From Spartinivicinus ruber (lineage in GTDB: Bacteria; Pseudomonadota; Gammaproteobacteria; Pseudomonadales; Zooshikellaceae): a stretch of 64,000 nt of DNA. The notes beneath the pieces were generated by a model. The model searched no databases. It was not told the DNA's origin and was given only the letters and a program-made list of their open reading frames with translations. This document shows, in pieces, positions 8,714-17,702 of the stretch (the first letter of the stretch is position 1; each line of letters starts with the position of its first letter). Position numbers and translations under genes: made by a program. The stretch spans positions 5,737,001 through 5,801,000 of the forward strand of contig NZ_CP048878.1 of assembly GCF_011009015.1 (NCBI RefSeq), in the 5' to 3' direction.

Positions 8714-9517
8714 TTAATTGCACTCCACGACAAACTGCTTTATCTGACTGGCTACTTCATCTGCTTCAGTCATTAGGTAATGGCCTGTTTTAGCAAAGCT
8801 AGTGACAGGTAATATTTGCTGCTGAAACCATTCCACTAGCTGGTGATTAACTAAGGCATCTTGCTCTGCTAATAAATGCAATTGAGGACAAGTGAGTTGC
8901 TGTAATAGGCAACGCGTATCGAGAGTTGCCAATAGCTTAAGCCCCTCTGCTAACACTTCATGGCTCAAGTCTACTTGAGATTGTAATTGCTGAAGTGATT
9001 TTGCTGTAGCACGATAATTACCTGCCCCTTTTGCCACCAACAAGCAAAACTCTTTCAGGGTTTTAGCGGGGAACTGATTAAAGCCTTGCTGGAAAGCTTT
9101 GAAGGTGTGCTGGTCCATGCCAAAAGGCCAATCTTGGTTAGCTACGAAGCGGGGATTACTAGCCAGAGTAATTAAGCCTTTTATTTTTTCCCTTTTATCC
9201 TCCCGTTCCCTACCAGATGCTACTCCATATTGGACACTGAGCTTATTTTTACAGCCTTTTACGGCAGCCAACAAACTCGCTATTTGTCCTCCCAGCGACC
9301 ACCCCACCAATACAACTGGCCCTTCTGGTAACTGAGCGGCCATCGCATCAAGCAAGCTATCTTGGTGCTGCCAAACTTCCAACTCGGTAGGCCACTGCAA
9401 AATCGTAACAGGCCACTCGCCAGATAAAGATTCTGCAAGTGGCTCAAGGGCAGCTGCAGGCATTGACCAACCGGGGATTAATACTAACGAAAGTGGCGCT
9501 GAGTAATTCACTGACAT
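8714..9517 (-). CDS. bioH: Pimeloyl-ACP methyl ester carboxylesterase
   Basis: Alpha/beta hydrolase that removes the BioC methyl group and releases pimeloyl-ACP. The 267 residues show the entry motif LVLIPGWSMPA, the nucleophile elbow VVLVGWSLGGQIASLL (Ser near residue 74), an acid region LLAEQDALVN and the His motif KTGHYLMTEADEV. A basic insertion (KNKLSVQYGVASGREREDKREKIK) after the elbow is unusual compared with the ~256-residue enzymes. It starts four bases after the bioF stop and is followed immediately by bioC, so the pair is likely translationally coupled. Confidence 0.93.
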   Translation of the reverse strand: MSVNYSAPLSLVLIPGWSMPAAALEPLAESLSGEWPVTILQWPTELEVWQHQDSLLDAMAAQLPEGPVVLVGWSLGGQIASLLAAVKGCKNKLSVQYGVASGREREDKREKIKGLITLASNPRFVANQDWPFGMDQHTFKAFQQGFNQFPAKTLKEFCLLVAKGAGNYRATAKSLQQLQSQVDLSHEVLAEGLKLLATLDTRCLLQQLTCPQLHLLAEQDALVNHQLVEWFQQQILPVTSFAKTGHYLMTEADEVASQIKQFVVECN

Positions 9518-9521
9518 ACCA

Positions 9522-10712
9522 CTAATTCAACTGGCTAGAAGTATCTTTAAGCTGTTTACAGGCTTTGGCTAAAGCATCTAACAGCTGATTGACCTGCCGC
9601 TCAGAATGGCTGGCAGACAGCGTTACTCTCAATCGGGCAGTCCCTGTTGGTACTGTAGGTGGACGGATAGCTGTAACCAATATGTCTTGAGCTTTTAAAA
9701 ACTGGCTAAGCTTTAAAGCCGTTTCAGTATCTCCCACTACAATTGGCTGAATTGCGGTAGTTGACTCCATTAACTGCAAACCAAGCTGGCTAGCGCCTGA
9801 GCGAAACTGATGAATACGCTGCTTAAGCTTTTCTCGCCGAAAGCTCTCAGTTTGCACCAACTTGAGACTAGCCAACGTAGCTGCAGCAATAGCAGGCGGC
9901 ATTGCTGTGGTGTAAATATAAGGCCGAGCAAACTGAATGAGTGACTCGATTAATACCTCATCCCCCGCGACAAAAGCTCCAGCCGTTCCTAACGCTTTAC
10001 CAAAGGTGCCAATTAATATGGGTACATCCTCACCCGCTAGCCCTGCCTCAGCAACTGCGCCTTCTCCATTTGGCCCAAGACAGCCAATGCCATGCGCATC
10101 ATCCACCATTAGCCAGGCATTATGTTGCTTGGCAACTGCTGCAATTTCGTTTAACGGGGCAATATCTCCATCCATGCTGAACACCCCATCAGTAACGATT
10201 AGCTGTTGATTAGCCTGATGCTGCTGAAGCTTTTGAGTTAGGCTGACTACATCATTATGGAGATAGCGAGCAAAACGCGCTCCAGATAACAGGCCACCAT
10301 CAATTAATGAGGCATGATTGAGCTTGTCTTGTAACACCAGATCGCCTTTATCGACTAAGGCGCTAATAACCCCAACATTGGCCATATAGCCAGTGGAAAA
10401 CAGCAGCGCTCGTTGATGACCCGTAAACGCAGCTAATGCTTCCTCTAACTGGTGATGGAGAGTTGAATGACCATTGACTAGGTGAGAAGCACCACTACCC
10501 ACCCCATATTCCGCAGCAGCTTGTTGCAAGGCAGCAACCACCTGGGGGTGATTGGCTAACCCCAAATAGTCATTGCTGCAGAAATTCAGCAGCTTTTGGC
10601 CATTACTAACAATTTCTGCGTTTTGAGCCGTTTCAATCGTATTTCGCTGACGCATCAACTGCTGTTGTTGGCGCTGAGCTAATCGACTGGTCAGGCGACT
10701 CCAATCTGTCAT
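9522..10712 (-). CDS. bioF: 8-amino-7-oxononanoate synthase
   Basis: PLP enzyme that condenses pimeloyl-ACP with alanine. The 396 residues have [14 protein letters not shown] at the N-terminus, [34 protein letters not shown], and the PLP-lysine motif [13 protein letters not shown]. Length is standard. It begins 20 bases after the bioB stop and ends four bases before bioH. The Shine-Dalgarno sequence is weak (GGTG near the start), consistent with coupling to bioB. Confidence 0.97.
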   Translation of the reverse strand: MTDWSRLTSRLAQRQQQQLMRQRNTIETAQNAEIVSNGQKLLNFCSNDYLGLANHPQVVAALQQAAAEYGVGSGASHLVNGHSTLHHQLEEALAAFTGHQRALLFSTGYMANVGVISALVDKGDLVLQDKLNHASLIDGGLLSGARFARYLHNDVVSLTQKLQQHQANQQLIVTDGVFSMDGDIAPLNEIAAVAKQHNAWLMVDDAHGIGCLGPNGEGAVAEAGLAGEDVPILIGTFGKALGTAGAFVAGDEVLIESLIQFARPYIYTTAMPPAIAAATLASLKLVQTESFRREKLKQRIHQFRSGASQLGLQLMESTTAIQPIVVGDTETALKLSQFLKAQDILVTAIRPPTVPTGTARLRVTLSASHSERQVNQLLDALAKACKQLKDTSSQLN

Positions 10713-10732
10713 TGATACAACACCAACTGGCT

Positions 10733-11800
10733 TTACTGACTTTGGGCTGCGTCGTAAAACAGCTCATTATTTTGCTTGTCTTGAATTGCTTGCAAAATAT
10801 CCGAGGTTTGCTCTTCGTCGGACTTTTCAATACGTTGCTCTGGCTTAATCCCCAGCCGCTTGAACAGCATTAAATCTTTGTTCTTTTCTGGGTTAGCTGT
10901 TGTGAGCAAGCACTCTCCATAAAAAATAGAATTCGCTCCCGCAAAAAAGGCCAATGCCTGCATTTCATCAGACATTTGTTCACGGCCTGCGGACAAACGT
11001 ACATGAGAGGCTGGCATCATAATTCGGGCAACAGCCAGGGTTTTGATAAATTCGATAGGATCTAAATCTTCTACATTTTCCAGCGGTGTGCCTTCTACTT
11101 TTACCAACATATTAATCGGCACACTTTCAGGCTGTTGGGGCAGGTTGGCTAGTTGCGCTAGTAAACCAATTCGATCAGTTTCAGTTTCACCCATACCAAT
11201 AATGCCGCCAGAGCACACCTTAATACCCGCATCACGCACATTGCCTAAAGTATTCAAGCGGTCTTGATAAGTACGTGTAGTAATAATATTGCCGTAAAAT
11301 TCAGGTGAGGTATCAAGATTGTGGTTGTAATAATCCAATCCCGCTTCTGCTAACTGATCAGCCTGATTTTGATTTAACATGCCCAGAGTCATACAGGTTT
11401 CCAAACCTAGCGCTTTTACACCTTTAACCATCTCCAACACATAGGGCATATCTTTTTCACGAGGATGCTTCCAAGCCGCCCCCATACAAAAACGGCTTGC
11501 GCCGCCTTGCTTGGCTTCTTTGGCCTTTTCCAGCACTCGCTCAACAGCCAGTAACTTTTCTTTTTCTAAACCAGTGTTGTAATGGCCACTCTGTGGACAA
11601 TATTTACAGTCTTCTGGACAGGCACCTGTTTTTATCGATAACAGCGTACTGGTTTGTACTGCATTAGGATTAAAAAATTGCCGATGAATGGTCTGTGCCT
11701 GAAACAATAGATCGTTAAATGGCAAATCAAACAGTGTTTTAACTTCGTCATAAGTCCAGTCATGACGTATAAGCTTGGTCTTGGAAGCGGTGGCAGACAT
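10733..11800 (-). CDS. bioB: Biotin synthase, radical SAM
   Basis: Inserts sulfur into dethiobiotin using a 4Fe-4S/SAM radical centre and a sacrificial 2Fe-2S cluster. The 355 residues carry the radical-SAM cluster motif [19 protein letters not shown] (CxxxCxxC), [19 protein letters not shown], and the C-terminal [17 protein letters not shown] typical of BioB. Start preceded by AGGATAAAG. It is the first gene of the bio operon, so the promoter should lie in 11801-11977, shared with divergent comF. I find no TTGTAAACC-type BirA operator there. Confidence 0.98.
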   Translation of the reverse strand: MSATASKTKLIRHDWTYDEVKTLFDLPFNDLLFQAQTIHRQFFNPNAVQTSTLLSIKTGACPEDCKYCPQSGHYNTGLEKEKLLAVERVLEKAKEAKQGGASRFCMGAAWKHPREKDMPYVLEMVKGVKALGLETCMTLGMLNQNQADQLAEAGLDYYNHNLDTSPEFYGNIITTRTYQDRLNTLGNVRDAGIKVCSGGIIGMGETETDRIGLLAQLANLPQQPESVPINMLVKVEGTPLENVEDLDPIEFIKTLAVARIMMPASHVRLSAGREQMSDEMQALAFFAGANSIFYGECLLTTANPEKNKDLMLFKRLGIKPEQRIEKSDEEQTSDILQAIQDKQNNELFYDAAQSQ

Positions 11801-11850
11801 TTTTCTTTATCCTACATCATCGGCTGTATGAATTACTCTTCATAATATAA

Positions 11851-11927
11851 TTAGCCAAAGCGAAGAGTTTTTAGGTAAGGCCGTCGAGCGATGACAACAA
11901 AGCCTAAAAGTTATTCGCGAAGGGTAT
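11851..11927. repeat. Dispersed hairpin repeat, family 2, copy A
   Basis: TTAGCCAAAGCGAA...TTTTTAGG on the left and CCTAAAAGTTATTCGCGAAGGGTAT on the right can pair through GCGAA and TTTTAGG, separated by GCGATGACAACAAAG. The copy at 62078-62160 has the same blocks in the same order. It lies between the bioB start and comF. Confidence 0.65.
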
Positions 11928-11977
11928 GGACGACATAATATAAAGGACAGAGTATCTGTCAACCCAAAAGACACCCC

Positions 11978-12691
11978 ATGGTTTACAAATGGATAAAAAG
12001 TAATCTTTCATTACCACACTATTGCTGGTTATGTCAGGCACCATGTGATGCCTATCACCGATTATGCCTGGACTGTATTAAACAGTTACCACGAATAAAA
12101 TATCCTTGCCGCCTTTGTGCAGAGCCATTGCCTGTCGAGACAGAAGACATGATATGTGGTCGCTGTTACACACAGCCACCCAAGTTTGACCAATGCCTGC
12201 CTGCGTTTTGCTATAGCTTCCCAGTGGATCACATGATTCACCAGTTTAAATTCAACGGAAAACTAATCTGTGGACAAGCACTAACCTATCTACTAAGTGA
12301 AAAGCTCAACCAAGATTACCTGAACCAACCTTGGCCAGAGTTAATCATCCCTACCCCACTACACCGAAAACGAGAATTACAACGAGGCTTTAACCAAGCC
12401 TTGCTGATTGCTAAACAATTAAGTAAACAGCTAAAAATACCTTTACATAGTCGCCTGATTCATAGACATAAAAAAACCAGTGCCCAGACAGGATTATCAG
12501 CTAAAGAACGACACGTGAATATTCGTTATGCTTTCCAGTTAACATGTCAATCTCTACCAAACCACCTGGCCTTAATTGATGATGTAGTGACAACCGGTAC
12601 CACCGTTAATGAAATAAGTCAGTTGCTAAAAAAATCAGGCGTACAAAAAGTCGACATCTGGTGCCTAGCAAAAACTCCAAAATGGCGGTAA
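11978..12691 (+). CDS. comF: ComF family phosphoribosyltransferase-like protein
   Basis: The 237-residue protein has an N-terminal cysteine-rich zinc region (CWLCQAPCDAYHRLCLDC, CRLCAEPLP, CGRC) at about 17-67, followed by a phosphoribosyltransferase fold with the PRPP motif LALIDDVVTTGTTVNE near residues 200-215. Also typical are RGFNQALLIAKQL and RHKKTSAQTGLSAKER. ComF/GntX proteins are linked to DNA uptake and use of external DNA; the biochemical reaction is not settled. The binding site upstream of the ATG is poor. A short GACAGA-GTA-TCTGTC palindrome (11946-11960) precedes it. Divergent from bioB, as in many gammaproteobacteria. Confidence 0.92.
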   Translation: MVYKWIKSNLSLPHYCWLCQAPCDAYHRLCLDCIKQLPRIKYPCRLCAEPLPVETEDMICGRCYTQPPKFDQCLPAFCYSFPVDHMIHQFKFNGKLICGQALTYLLSEKLNQDYLNQPWPELIIPTPLHRKRELQRGFNQALLIAKQLSKQLKIPLHSRLIHRHKKTSAQTGLSAKERHVNIRYAFQLTCQSLPNHLALIDDVVTTGTTVNEISQLLKKSGVQKVDIWCLAKTPKWR

Positions 12692-12809
12692 TCATTGACA
12701 TTGATTAGTCTAGGCATTTACATTAGCAGTGCCTTTTGTCAGATTCACAAAAAGGTTAGAAAATTCAAATGGAGTAATAGGGTATAAAAGAAGTATAAGG
12801 TCTTAGTAT

Positions 12810-13571
12810 ATGACTAAAAAAAAAGGATTCTTCATACTAATCCTGACTATGTTTTGTCAGCATGCTTTTGCTGAAACAGAAAAAATAACCATTGCCGTTT
12901 CATCTAACTTTAAAAATACCCTGCATCAACTTATCCGCCACTATAAGCATAATAACTCCAAGGCTCGCTTTAAAGTTAGCTCTGGAGCAACTGGATTACT
13001 TTACACACAAGTTAAAAACGGCGCTCCCTATGATATTTTTTTAGCTGCCGATCAACGTCGCCCAGTAATGCTGGATAAAGAAAATTTAATTATTCCTAAT
13101 AGTCGCTTTACCTATGCATACGGTAAATTAGTATTCTGGCACCCAAAAGCGGACTTTCACTTAACCAGCAACAACTTAGCTCAAGCAATCAACAATAGTC
13201 GTTTTATTAGTATTGCTAACCCCGACCTTGCACCTTATGGGGTCGCAGCAGAACAAACACTTAAACAGCTAAAATTGTGGGAATCCGCAAAATATAAAGT
13301 AGTAATGGGGAATAATATAGCCCAAGCCTATCAGTTTACCGCCAGTGGTAATGCCGACTTAGGGCTGGTTGCACTCTCACAAGTAGCCACTTTGAAAAAC
13401 AACAGCTATTGGGTAGTACCACAAAAACACTACCAGCCAATTGTACAACAAGCCGTTTTGTTAAAAAAAGCGATTACCAATGATGCTGCTATTGACTTTA
13501 TTGTCTTTCTAAAAAGCCCTGACAGTCACCAGATTATTCAACGCAATGGCTATGGGACTAGCAATGATTAA
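12810..13571 (+). CDS. modA: Molybdate ABC transporter substrate-binding protein
   Basis: Periplasmic binding protein for molybdate/tungstate. The 253 residues begin with a signal peptide (KKKGFFILILTMFCQHAFAE). They then follow the ModA pattern: ITIAVSSNFKNTLHQL, FKVSSGATGLLYTQVKNGAPYDIFLAADQRRP, IANPDLAPYGVAAEQTL, GNADLGLVALSQV. AAGG about nine bases before the ATG supports the start. First gene of modABC; modB starts 35 bases downstream. I see no clear ModE operator or Moco riboswitch in the 118-bp leader. Confidence 0.95.
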   Translation: MTKKKGFFILILTMFCQHAFAETEKITIAVSSNFKNTLHQLIRHYKHNNSKARFKVSSGATGLLYTQVKNGAPYDIFLAADQRRPVMLDKENLIIPNSRFTYAYGKLVFWHPKADFHLTSNNLAQAINNSRFISIANPDLAPYGVAAEQTLKQLKLWESAKYKVVMGNNIAQAYQFTASGNADLGLVALSQVATLKNNSYWVVPQKHYQPIVQQAVLLKKAITNDAAIDFIVFLKSPDSHQIIQRNGYGTSND

Positions 13572-13606
13572 AAACTCTCCTCATTAAGCTCTATACCCGT
13601 ATATCA

Positions 13607-14314
13607 ATGGAAATACTGACTGAACAAGACTGGCTAGCAATTAAGCTCACTTTTCAGCTAGCACTCATTACTACCATTATTCTACTAATGATTGGGCCTG
13701 CTATTGCCTGGTGGCTAGCTCATGGCCGTAGCCGTTTTCGCAGTATGATTGAAGCATTGGTGGCAATACCATTAATTTTACCACCCACAGTACTAGGCTT
13801 TTATTTATTAATTGCATTCTCACCTAACTCTTTTATTGGTAATTTTTGGCTACAACTGACGGGTACCTCTCTCACTTTTACTTTTAAAGGGTTAGTGATT
13901 GGGTCTGTGTTATATTCCATGCCATTTATGGTTCAGCCACTGCAGGCTGCATTTAATCAACTGGACATTAAATTATTACAAGCAGCCTCCAGCATGGGGG
14001 CCAACCGCTGGGATCAATTTTTCAATTTAATTATCCCCTTAACCAAACGCAGCTTTTTAATTGCCACAAGCATGGCTTTTGCCCATACCGTCGGTGAGTT
14101 TGGAGTAGTATTGATGATTGGTGGCAATATTCCTGGCGAAACCCAAGTATTATCGATTGCTTTGTTTGATCATGTAGAGTCATTAAATTACCAACAAGCC
14201 CATTGGCTAGCAGGAATTTTACTGGCTTTTTCATTCTTATTGTTATGGCTTTTATATAGCCTACAACGTAAAAACCCATTTGCAGATAGCAACCCCACCC
14301 ATGTTAAGTTTTAA
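13607..14314 (+). CDS. modB: Molybdate ABC transporter permease
   Basis: Inner-membrane permease with five or more predicted spans in 235 residues. The ABC-interacting EAA-type loop is AASSMGANRWDQFFNLIIPLTKR (in-frame from ~125), and HTVGEFGVVLMIGGNIPGETQVLSIALFDHVE is the signature ModB C-terminal segment. It overlaps modC: the modC ATG at 14301 lies 14 bases before the end of modB. Confidence 0.95.
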   Translation: MEILTEQDWLAIKLTFQLALITTIILLMIGPAIAWWLAHGRSRFRSMIEALVAIPLILPPTVLGFYLLIAFSPNSFIGNFWLQLTGTSLTFTFKGLVIGSVLYSMPFMVQPLQAAFNQLDIKLLQAASSMGANRWDQFFNLIIPLTKRSFLIATSMAFAHTVGEFGVVLMIGGNIPGETQVLSIALFDHVESLNYQQAHWLAGILLAFSFLLLWLLYSLQRKNPFADSNPTHVKF

Positions 14315-15401
14315 TGTTCAGTGTTTACTGCAAAATAACCAGGACCAATTTCAACTAAAAGTTACTGGTGAAGTAACCAACCAAGGCATTACGGCTATTT
14401 TTGGCCCTTCTGGATGTGGTAAAACTACTTTATTTAAAACATTTGCTGGGTTAAACCAAAATGCCACCGGTGCAATTAAATTAGGCCAGCAAACCTGGCT
14501 AGATACCCAACAAAATATATTTATACCAGCATATCAACGGGGCATTGGTTATGTATTTCAAGATGCCCGATTATTTCCACACTTAACCGTATTGGATAAC
14601 TTACAGTTTGCCATTAAACGCCGATTAAGTGATAACCCTCAATATCTTAGCTTAACAGACGCAATTAACCTGCTAAGCCTTGAGAAACTGCTTAATCGCT
14701 TCCCTTATGAATTATCCGGCGGTCAACAACAACGGGTGGCCATTGCTCGTGGTTTATTAGCAGCCAGCCAGCTAATTTTAATGGACGAACCTTCTGCCGC
14801 ACTTGATCGTGCAAGCCGTCGGGAAATTTGGAGTAACCTGCACCACCTTGCCCAACAAATAGCAATTCCCTGGTTAGTCATTAGCCATGATATCCATGAG
14901 GTCAACCAACTGGCTGATCATGTCATTTTGATGGAAGAGGGACACATTACAGCCAATATTGATATTTTTCAGTTAAGCCAATACCTCCCACAACAACGGC
15001 TGGATTTACACCATATGGTCTCTGTAGTTGAAGGCAACTTAACCGAGCATGATGAACTGAATCATTTGTCTTTTTTTGAGCTGGATGGTTTTTCAGTGTG
15101 CTTACATAAACTACCTTATCGCCCAGGCTGTCAGATTCGCCTGGAAATTCCTGCTAAAGATGTTAGCCTGGCCCTTGAGCCAAACCACAACACCAGCGCG
15201 TTAAATAGTATCCCCTGCACTATCAGCAAAATAACCAATATTGCTGACGGTTTATGCTTGATTGAGCTGACAGTCAAACAACAGAGAATTTTATCACTCA
15301 TCACCAGTAAATCTTGCCAGCAGCTCCATTTAGAACCAAGCAAAGCAATCTACGCCAGTATTAAAAGCGTAGCGTTACTATCCCGAGCCCTGGCTACTTA
15401 A
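14301..15401 (+). CDS. modC: Molybdate ABC transporter ATP-binding protein
   Basis: ATPase of the ModABC importer. The 366-residue product has Walker A GPSGCGKTT, a Q-loop in GYVFQDARLFPHLTV, the signature LSGGQQQRVAIARGL, Walker B LILMDEPSAALD and the H-switch VISHD. The last ~125 residues form the Mop/TOBE-like molybdate-sensing domain. I start it at the ATG at 14301, within the end of modB. The stop codon coincides with the left end of a MITE-like repeat, so the native downstream sequence has been displaced. Confidence 0.95.
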   Translation: MLSFNVQCLLQNNQDQFQLKVTGEVTNQGITAIFGPSGCGKTTLFKTFAGLNQNATGAIKLGQQTWLDTQQNIFIPAYQRGIGYVFQDARLFPHLTVLDNLQFAIKRRLSDNPQYLSLTDAINLLSLEKLLNRFPYELSGGQQQRVAIARGLLAASQLILMDEPSAALDRASRREIWSNLHHLAQQIAIPWLVISHDIHEVNQLADHVILMEEGHITANIDIFQLSQYLPQQRLDLHHMVSVVEGNLTEHDELNHLSFFELDGFSVCLHKLPYRPGCQIRLEIPAKDVSLALEPNHNTSALNSIPCTISKITNIADGLCLIELTVKQQRILSLITSKSCQQLHLEPSKAIYASIKSVALLSRALAT

Positions 15402-15591
15402 GGGTGTCTCTAAAAATAGTAATGTTTTCGCTAGAGCAAGGCAGCACCGCACGGACGACTGCATGGATGCAGAAGTTAGAACAACGCATGGAGCAGTTGC
15501 CGAAGGCCGCAGTGTATAGGGAATACATGAGGACCTGAGTACGGAGCAAACGCCGCTATTGCGGAAAAAGTACATTTTTAGAGATGCCCTT
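15400..15591. repeat. MITE-like dispersed repeat, family 1, copy 3 (best preserved)
   Basis: 192 bp with good terminal inverted repeats: AAGGGTGTCTCTAAAAAT on the left, and ATTTTTAGAGATGCCCTT on the right, which reads AAGGGCATCTCTAAAAAT in reverse (16 of 18 identical). No coding capacity. Interior blocks are shared with the copies at 256-480 and 3103-3254. It begins at the last base of the modC stop codon. No clear target duplication. Confidence 0.75.
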
Positions 15592-15645
15592 ATCTCCTAT
15601 CATCTACACTTGAACCAGTAGTAATATTGAAAAACAACGTCAACA

Positions 15646-17658
15646 ATGAAACTCTCTCTCACCACAAAGCTAGTCATTGGGTTTGGTACAATCATTGCCT
15701 TGATCGCTGCTACTGCCTTCTTAACTCTGCAGCGCACGACCCAAATTAACCAGGCAAAAAGCTACCTGATTGAACACCAGTTTGTGGTTGTTAATTCCAG
15801 TAAAGAGTTACTGAATGGCTTATATACTTCAATCGCAGCTTTACGGGGCTATTTAATTCTAGGCAACCAACCAGCACAGGCAGAAAAATTCAAAAAACAA
15901 CGCATATCAGCATGGGAAACTATTCAGCAATCTCAACAACAACTCACCCAACTAGCTAATCGACCAAGTCAAAAAGACCATCAACTGAGTGATAGCTTAA
16001 ATCAGCTCAGTCCGATCATGACAGAGTTACGACAATGGCAAGATAAAATAGAAGCACTAAGCCATACAGAAGCAAACATACCTGCGATTACAATGCTATT
16101 AAACGATGCAGGTCCTTACGCAGATACCGCTTTAGATCAACTTAATATTTTAATGAACGAAGAAGACCAACAAATAGCCACCCCTAAACGCAAGCATCTC
16201 CTTAAATTATTTGCTGATAGCCACAGTTCATTAAGTAATAGTATTTCGAATTTAAAGGACTTTTTAATCACAGGTGATAATCGTTTCGCTGCAAAATTCC
16301 AAGCCAACTGGCAAATAAACCAGACAAAACTAAAGCCAGTTGAAGACATGACTTACTTGTTTACAGAAACAGAAGTTCGCATTTGGAAGCTTTATCTTAA
16401 AATGCGTCAGCTGTTTGCTCCACTACCCGAAGAAATGATCAAGTTACGTAAAGGCAACGACTGGAATAAAGCTTATCACTTAATGGCAACAGAAGCTGTG
16501 CCTAGAGTTGAGCAAATTACTGAAATTATCAAACAACAAAATCAATTAACTCAACAAGATACCATGGTACTAGGTGAAGCCATAGAAAAAATCAGCCTGA
16601 CTGTCATTAGTGCCAGCATAGCAACACTGTTAGTCAGCATTATTATTGGAGTGATACTGAGTAAACAGCTAGTCAGTGCCTTAGTACCACTTAATCGTAA
16701 GGCAAATGAAATTGCCAATGGTGATCTTTCTGGAAAAAATTTACCCGTCAAAGTCAAAGATGAAATAGGCAACCTGACTGAATCAATTAACCATATGGCA
16801 AATCATCTACGTCAATCGGTTGAACAAATGAATAATACAACCCAAGACGTAAACCAGGGAACAGCTCAATTAACTGAAGCCAATAAACAAATAGCAGATT
16901 CGATGCAACATCAAAATGAAAAAATAACTACCATAGCCAGTGCAGTAGACCAATTATCAGCAGCAGCCAATCAAGTGGCACAAAATACAGCAGATGCATC
17001 ACACCATGCTCAAGATTCTGCCAATATTGCCAATGTAGGTGGAGATAAACTCAAAGCAACCATCACAACTATCCAAGATATTCAACAAGCCGTGATGAGC
17101 AGCAACCAGGCAGTCGAAAATTTAAATGCGAAAAGCGAAGAAATTGGCCGTATTACCGAAGTAATTCGTGACATTGCAGAGCAAACCAATTTATTAGCGC
17201 TAAATGCTGCTATTGAAGCAGCTCGTGCAGGCGAGCAAGGTCGAGGGTTTGCAGTGGTAGCCGATGAAGTACGACAATTAGCTCAGCGCACCAGCACCTC
17301 AACCGAAGAAATTACTCGCTCAATTCAAGCTATTCAACAAGAAACCAGCGAAGCAGTAAAGCTTATGGCTAATGGCATTCAACTGGTAGAACAAGGTACT
17401 GACAATGCTCAGGCCGCAGGGCAGTCAATTGAAGAAGCTGTCAACCATGTTAATGATGTAGCTAGCATGATCACCTCAATTGCCGCCTCAACTGAACAGC
17501 AGTCCAATGTCACCCATGAAATAGCAACAACCATTGAGGAAATTTCACAATTAATTCAACTCGCCACTAATCAAACTCAACAAAATGCAGATGCCACTAC
17601 ACACTTATTAAGTAAAGCCAGTCAATTGGATGAACAAGTTAAACGGTTTAGGGTGTAG
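15646..17658 (+). CDS. Methyl-accepting chemotaxis protein with large helical sensor
   Basis: Transmembrane chemoreceptor of 670 residues. TM1 is at about 6-29. A ~280-residue, mostly helical periplasmic domain contains two similar segments ([16 protein letters not shown] and [14 protein letters not shown]), suggesting a bimodular four-helix sensor of the HBM kind. TM2 is near 318-340, followed by a HAMP domain ([18 protein letters not shown]) and the cytoplasmic signalling hairpin with [20 protein letters not shown] (tip) and [15 protein letters not shown]. No CheR/CheB-tethering pentapeptide at the C-terminus (ends [10 protein letters not shown]). The ligand is unknown. Convergent with two solute-binding-protein genes that have no permeases, which might feed ligands to it; that is inference. 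Confidence 0.95.
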   Translation: MKLSLTTKLVIGFGTIIALIAATAFLTLQRTTQINQAKSYLIEHQFVVVNSSKELLNGLYTSIAALRGYLILGNQPAQAEKFKKQRISAWETIQQSQQQLTQLANRPSQKDHQLSDSLNQLSPIMTELRQWQDKIEALSHTEANIPAITMLLNDAGPYADTALDQLNILMNEEDQQIATPKRKHLLKLFADSHSSLSNSISNLKDFLITGDNRFAAKFQANWQINQTKLKPVEDMTYLFTETEVRIWKLYLKMRQLFAPLPEEMIKLRKGNDWNKAYHLMATEAVPRVEQITEIIKQQNQLTQQDTMVLGEAIEKISLTVISASIATLLVSIIIGVILSKQLVSALVPLNRKANEIANGDLSGKNLPVKVKDEIGNLTESINHMANHLRQSVEQMNNTTQDVNQGTAQLTEANKQIADSMQHQNEKITTIASAVDQLSAAANQVAQNTADASHHAQDSANIANVGGDKLKATITTIQDIQQAVMSSNQAVENLNAKSEEIGRITEVIRDIAEQTNLLALNAAIEAARAGEQGRGFAVVADEVRQLAQRTSTSTEEITRSIQAIQQETSEAVKLMANGIQLVEQGTDNAQAAGQSIEEAVNHVNDVASMITSIAASTEQQSNVTHEIATTIEEISQLIQLATNQTQQNADATTHLLSKASQLDEQVKRFRV

Positions 17659-17702
17659 TAAAGGCAGTTGAGAATGTTAAGAATAAAAAAACACCCTACA
17701 AA

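Noticed and set aside
11801..11977. BirA-type biotin operator upstream of bioB
   Set aside because: No TTGTAAACC/GGTTTACAA-like palindrome is present.
12692..12809. ModE site or molybdenum-cofactor riboswitch upstream of modA
   Set aside because: The 118-bp leader is too short for the riboswitch and shows no ModE palindrome.
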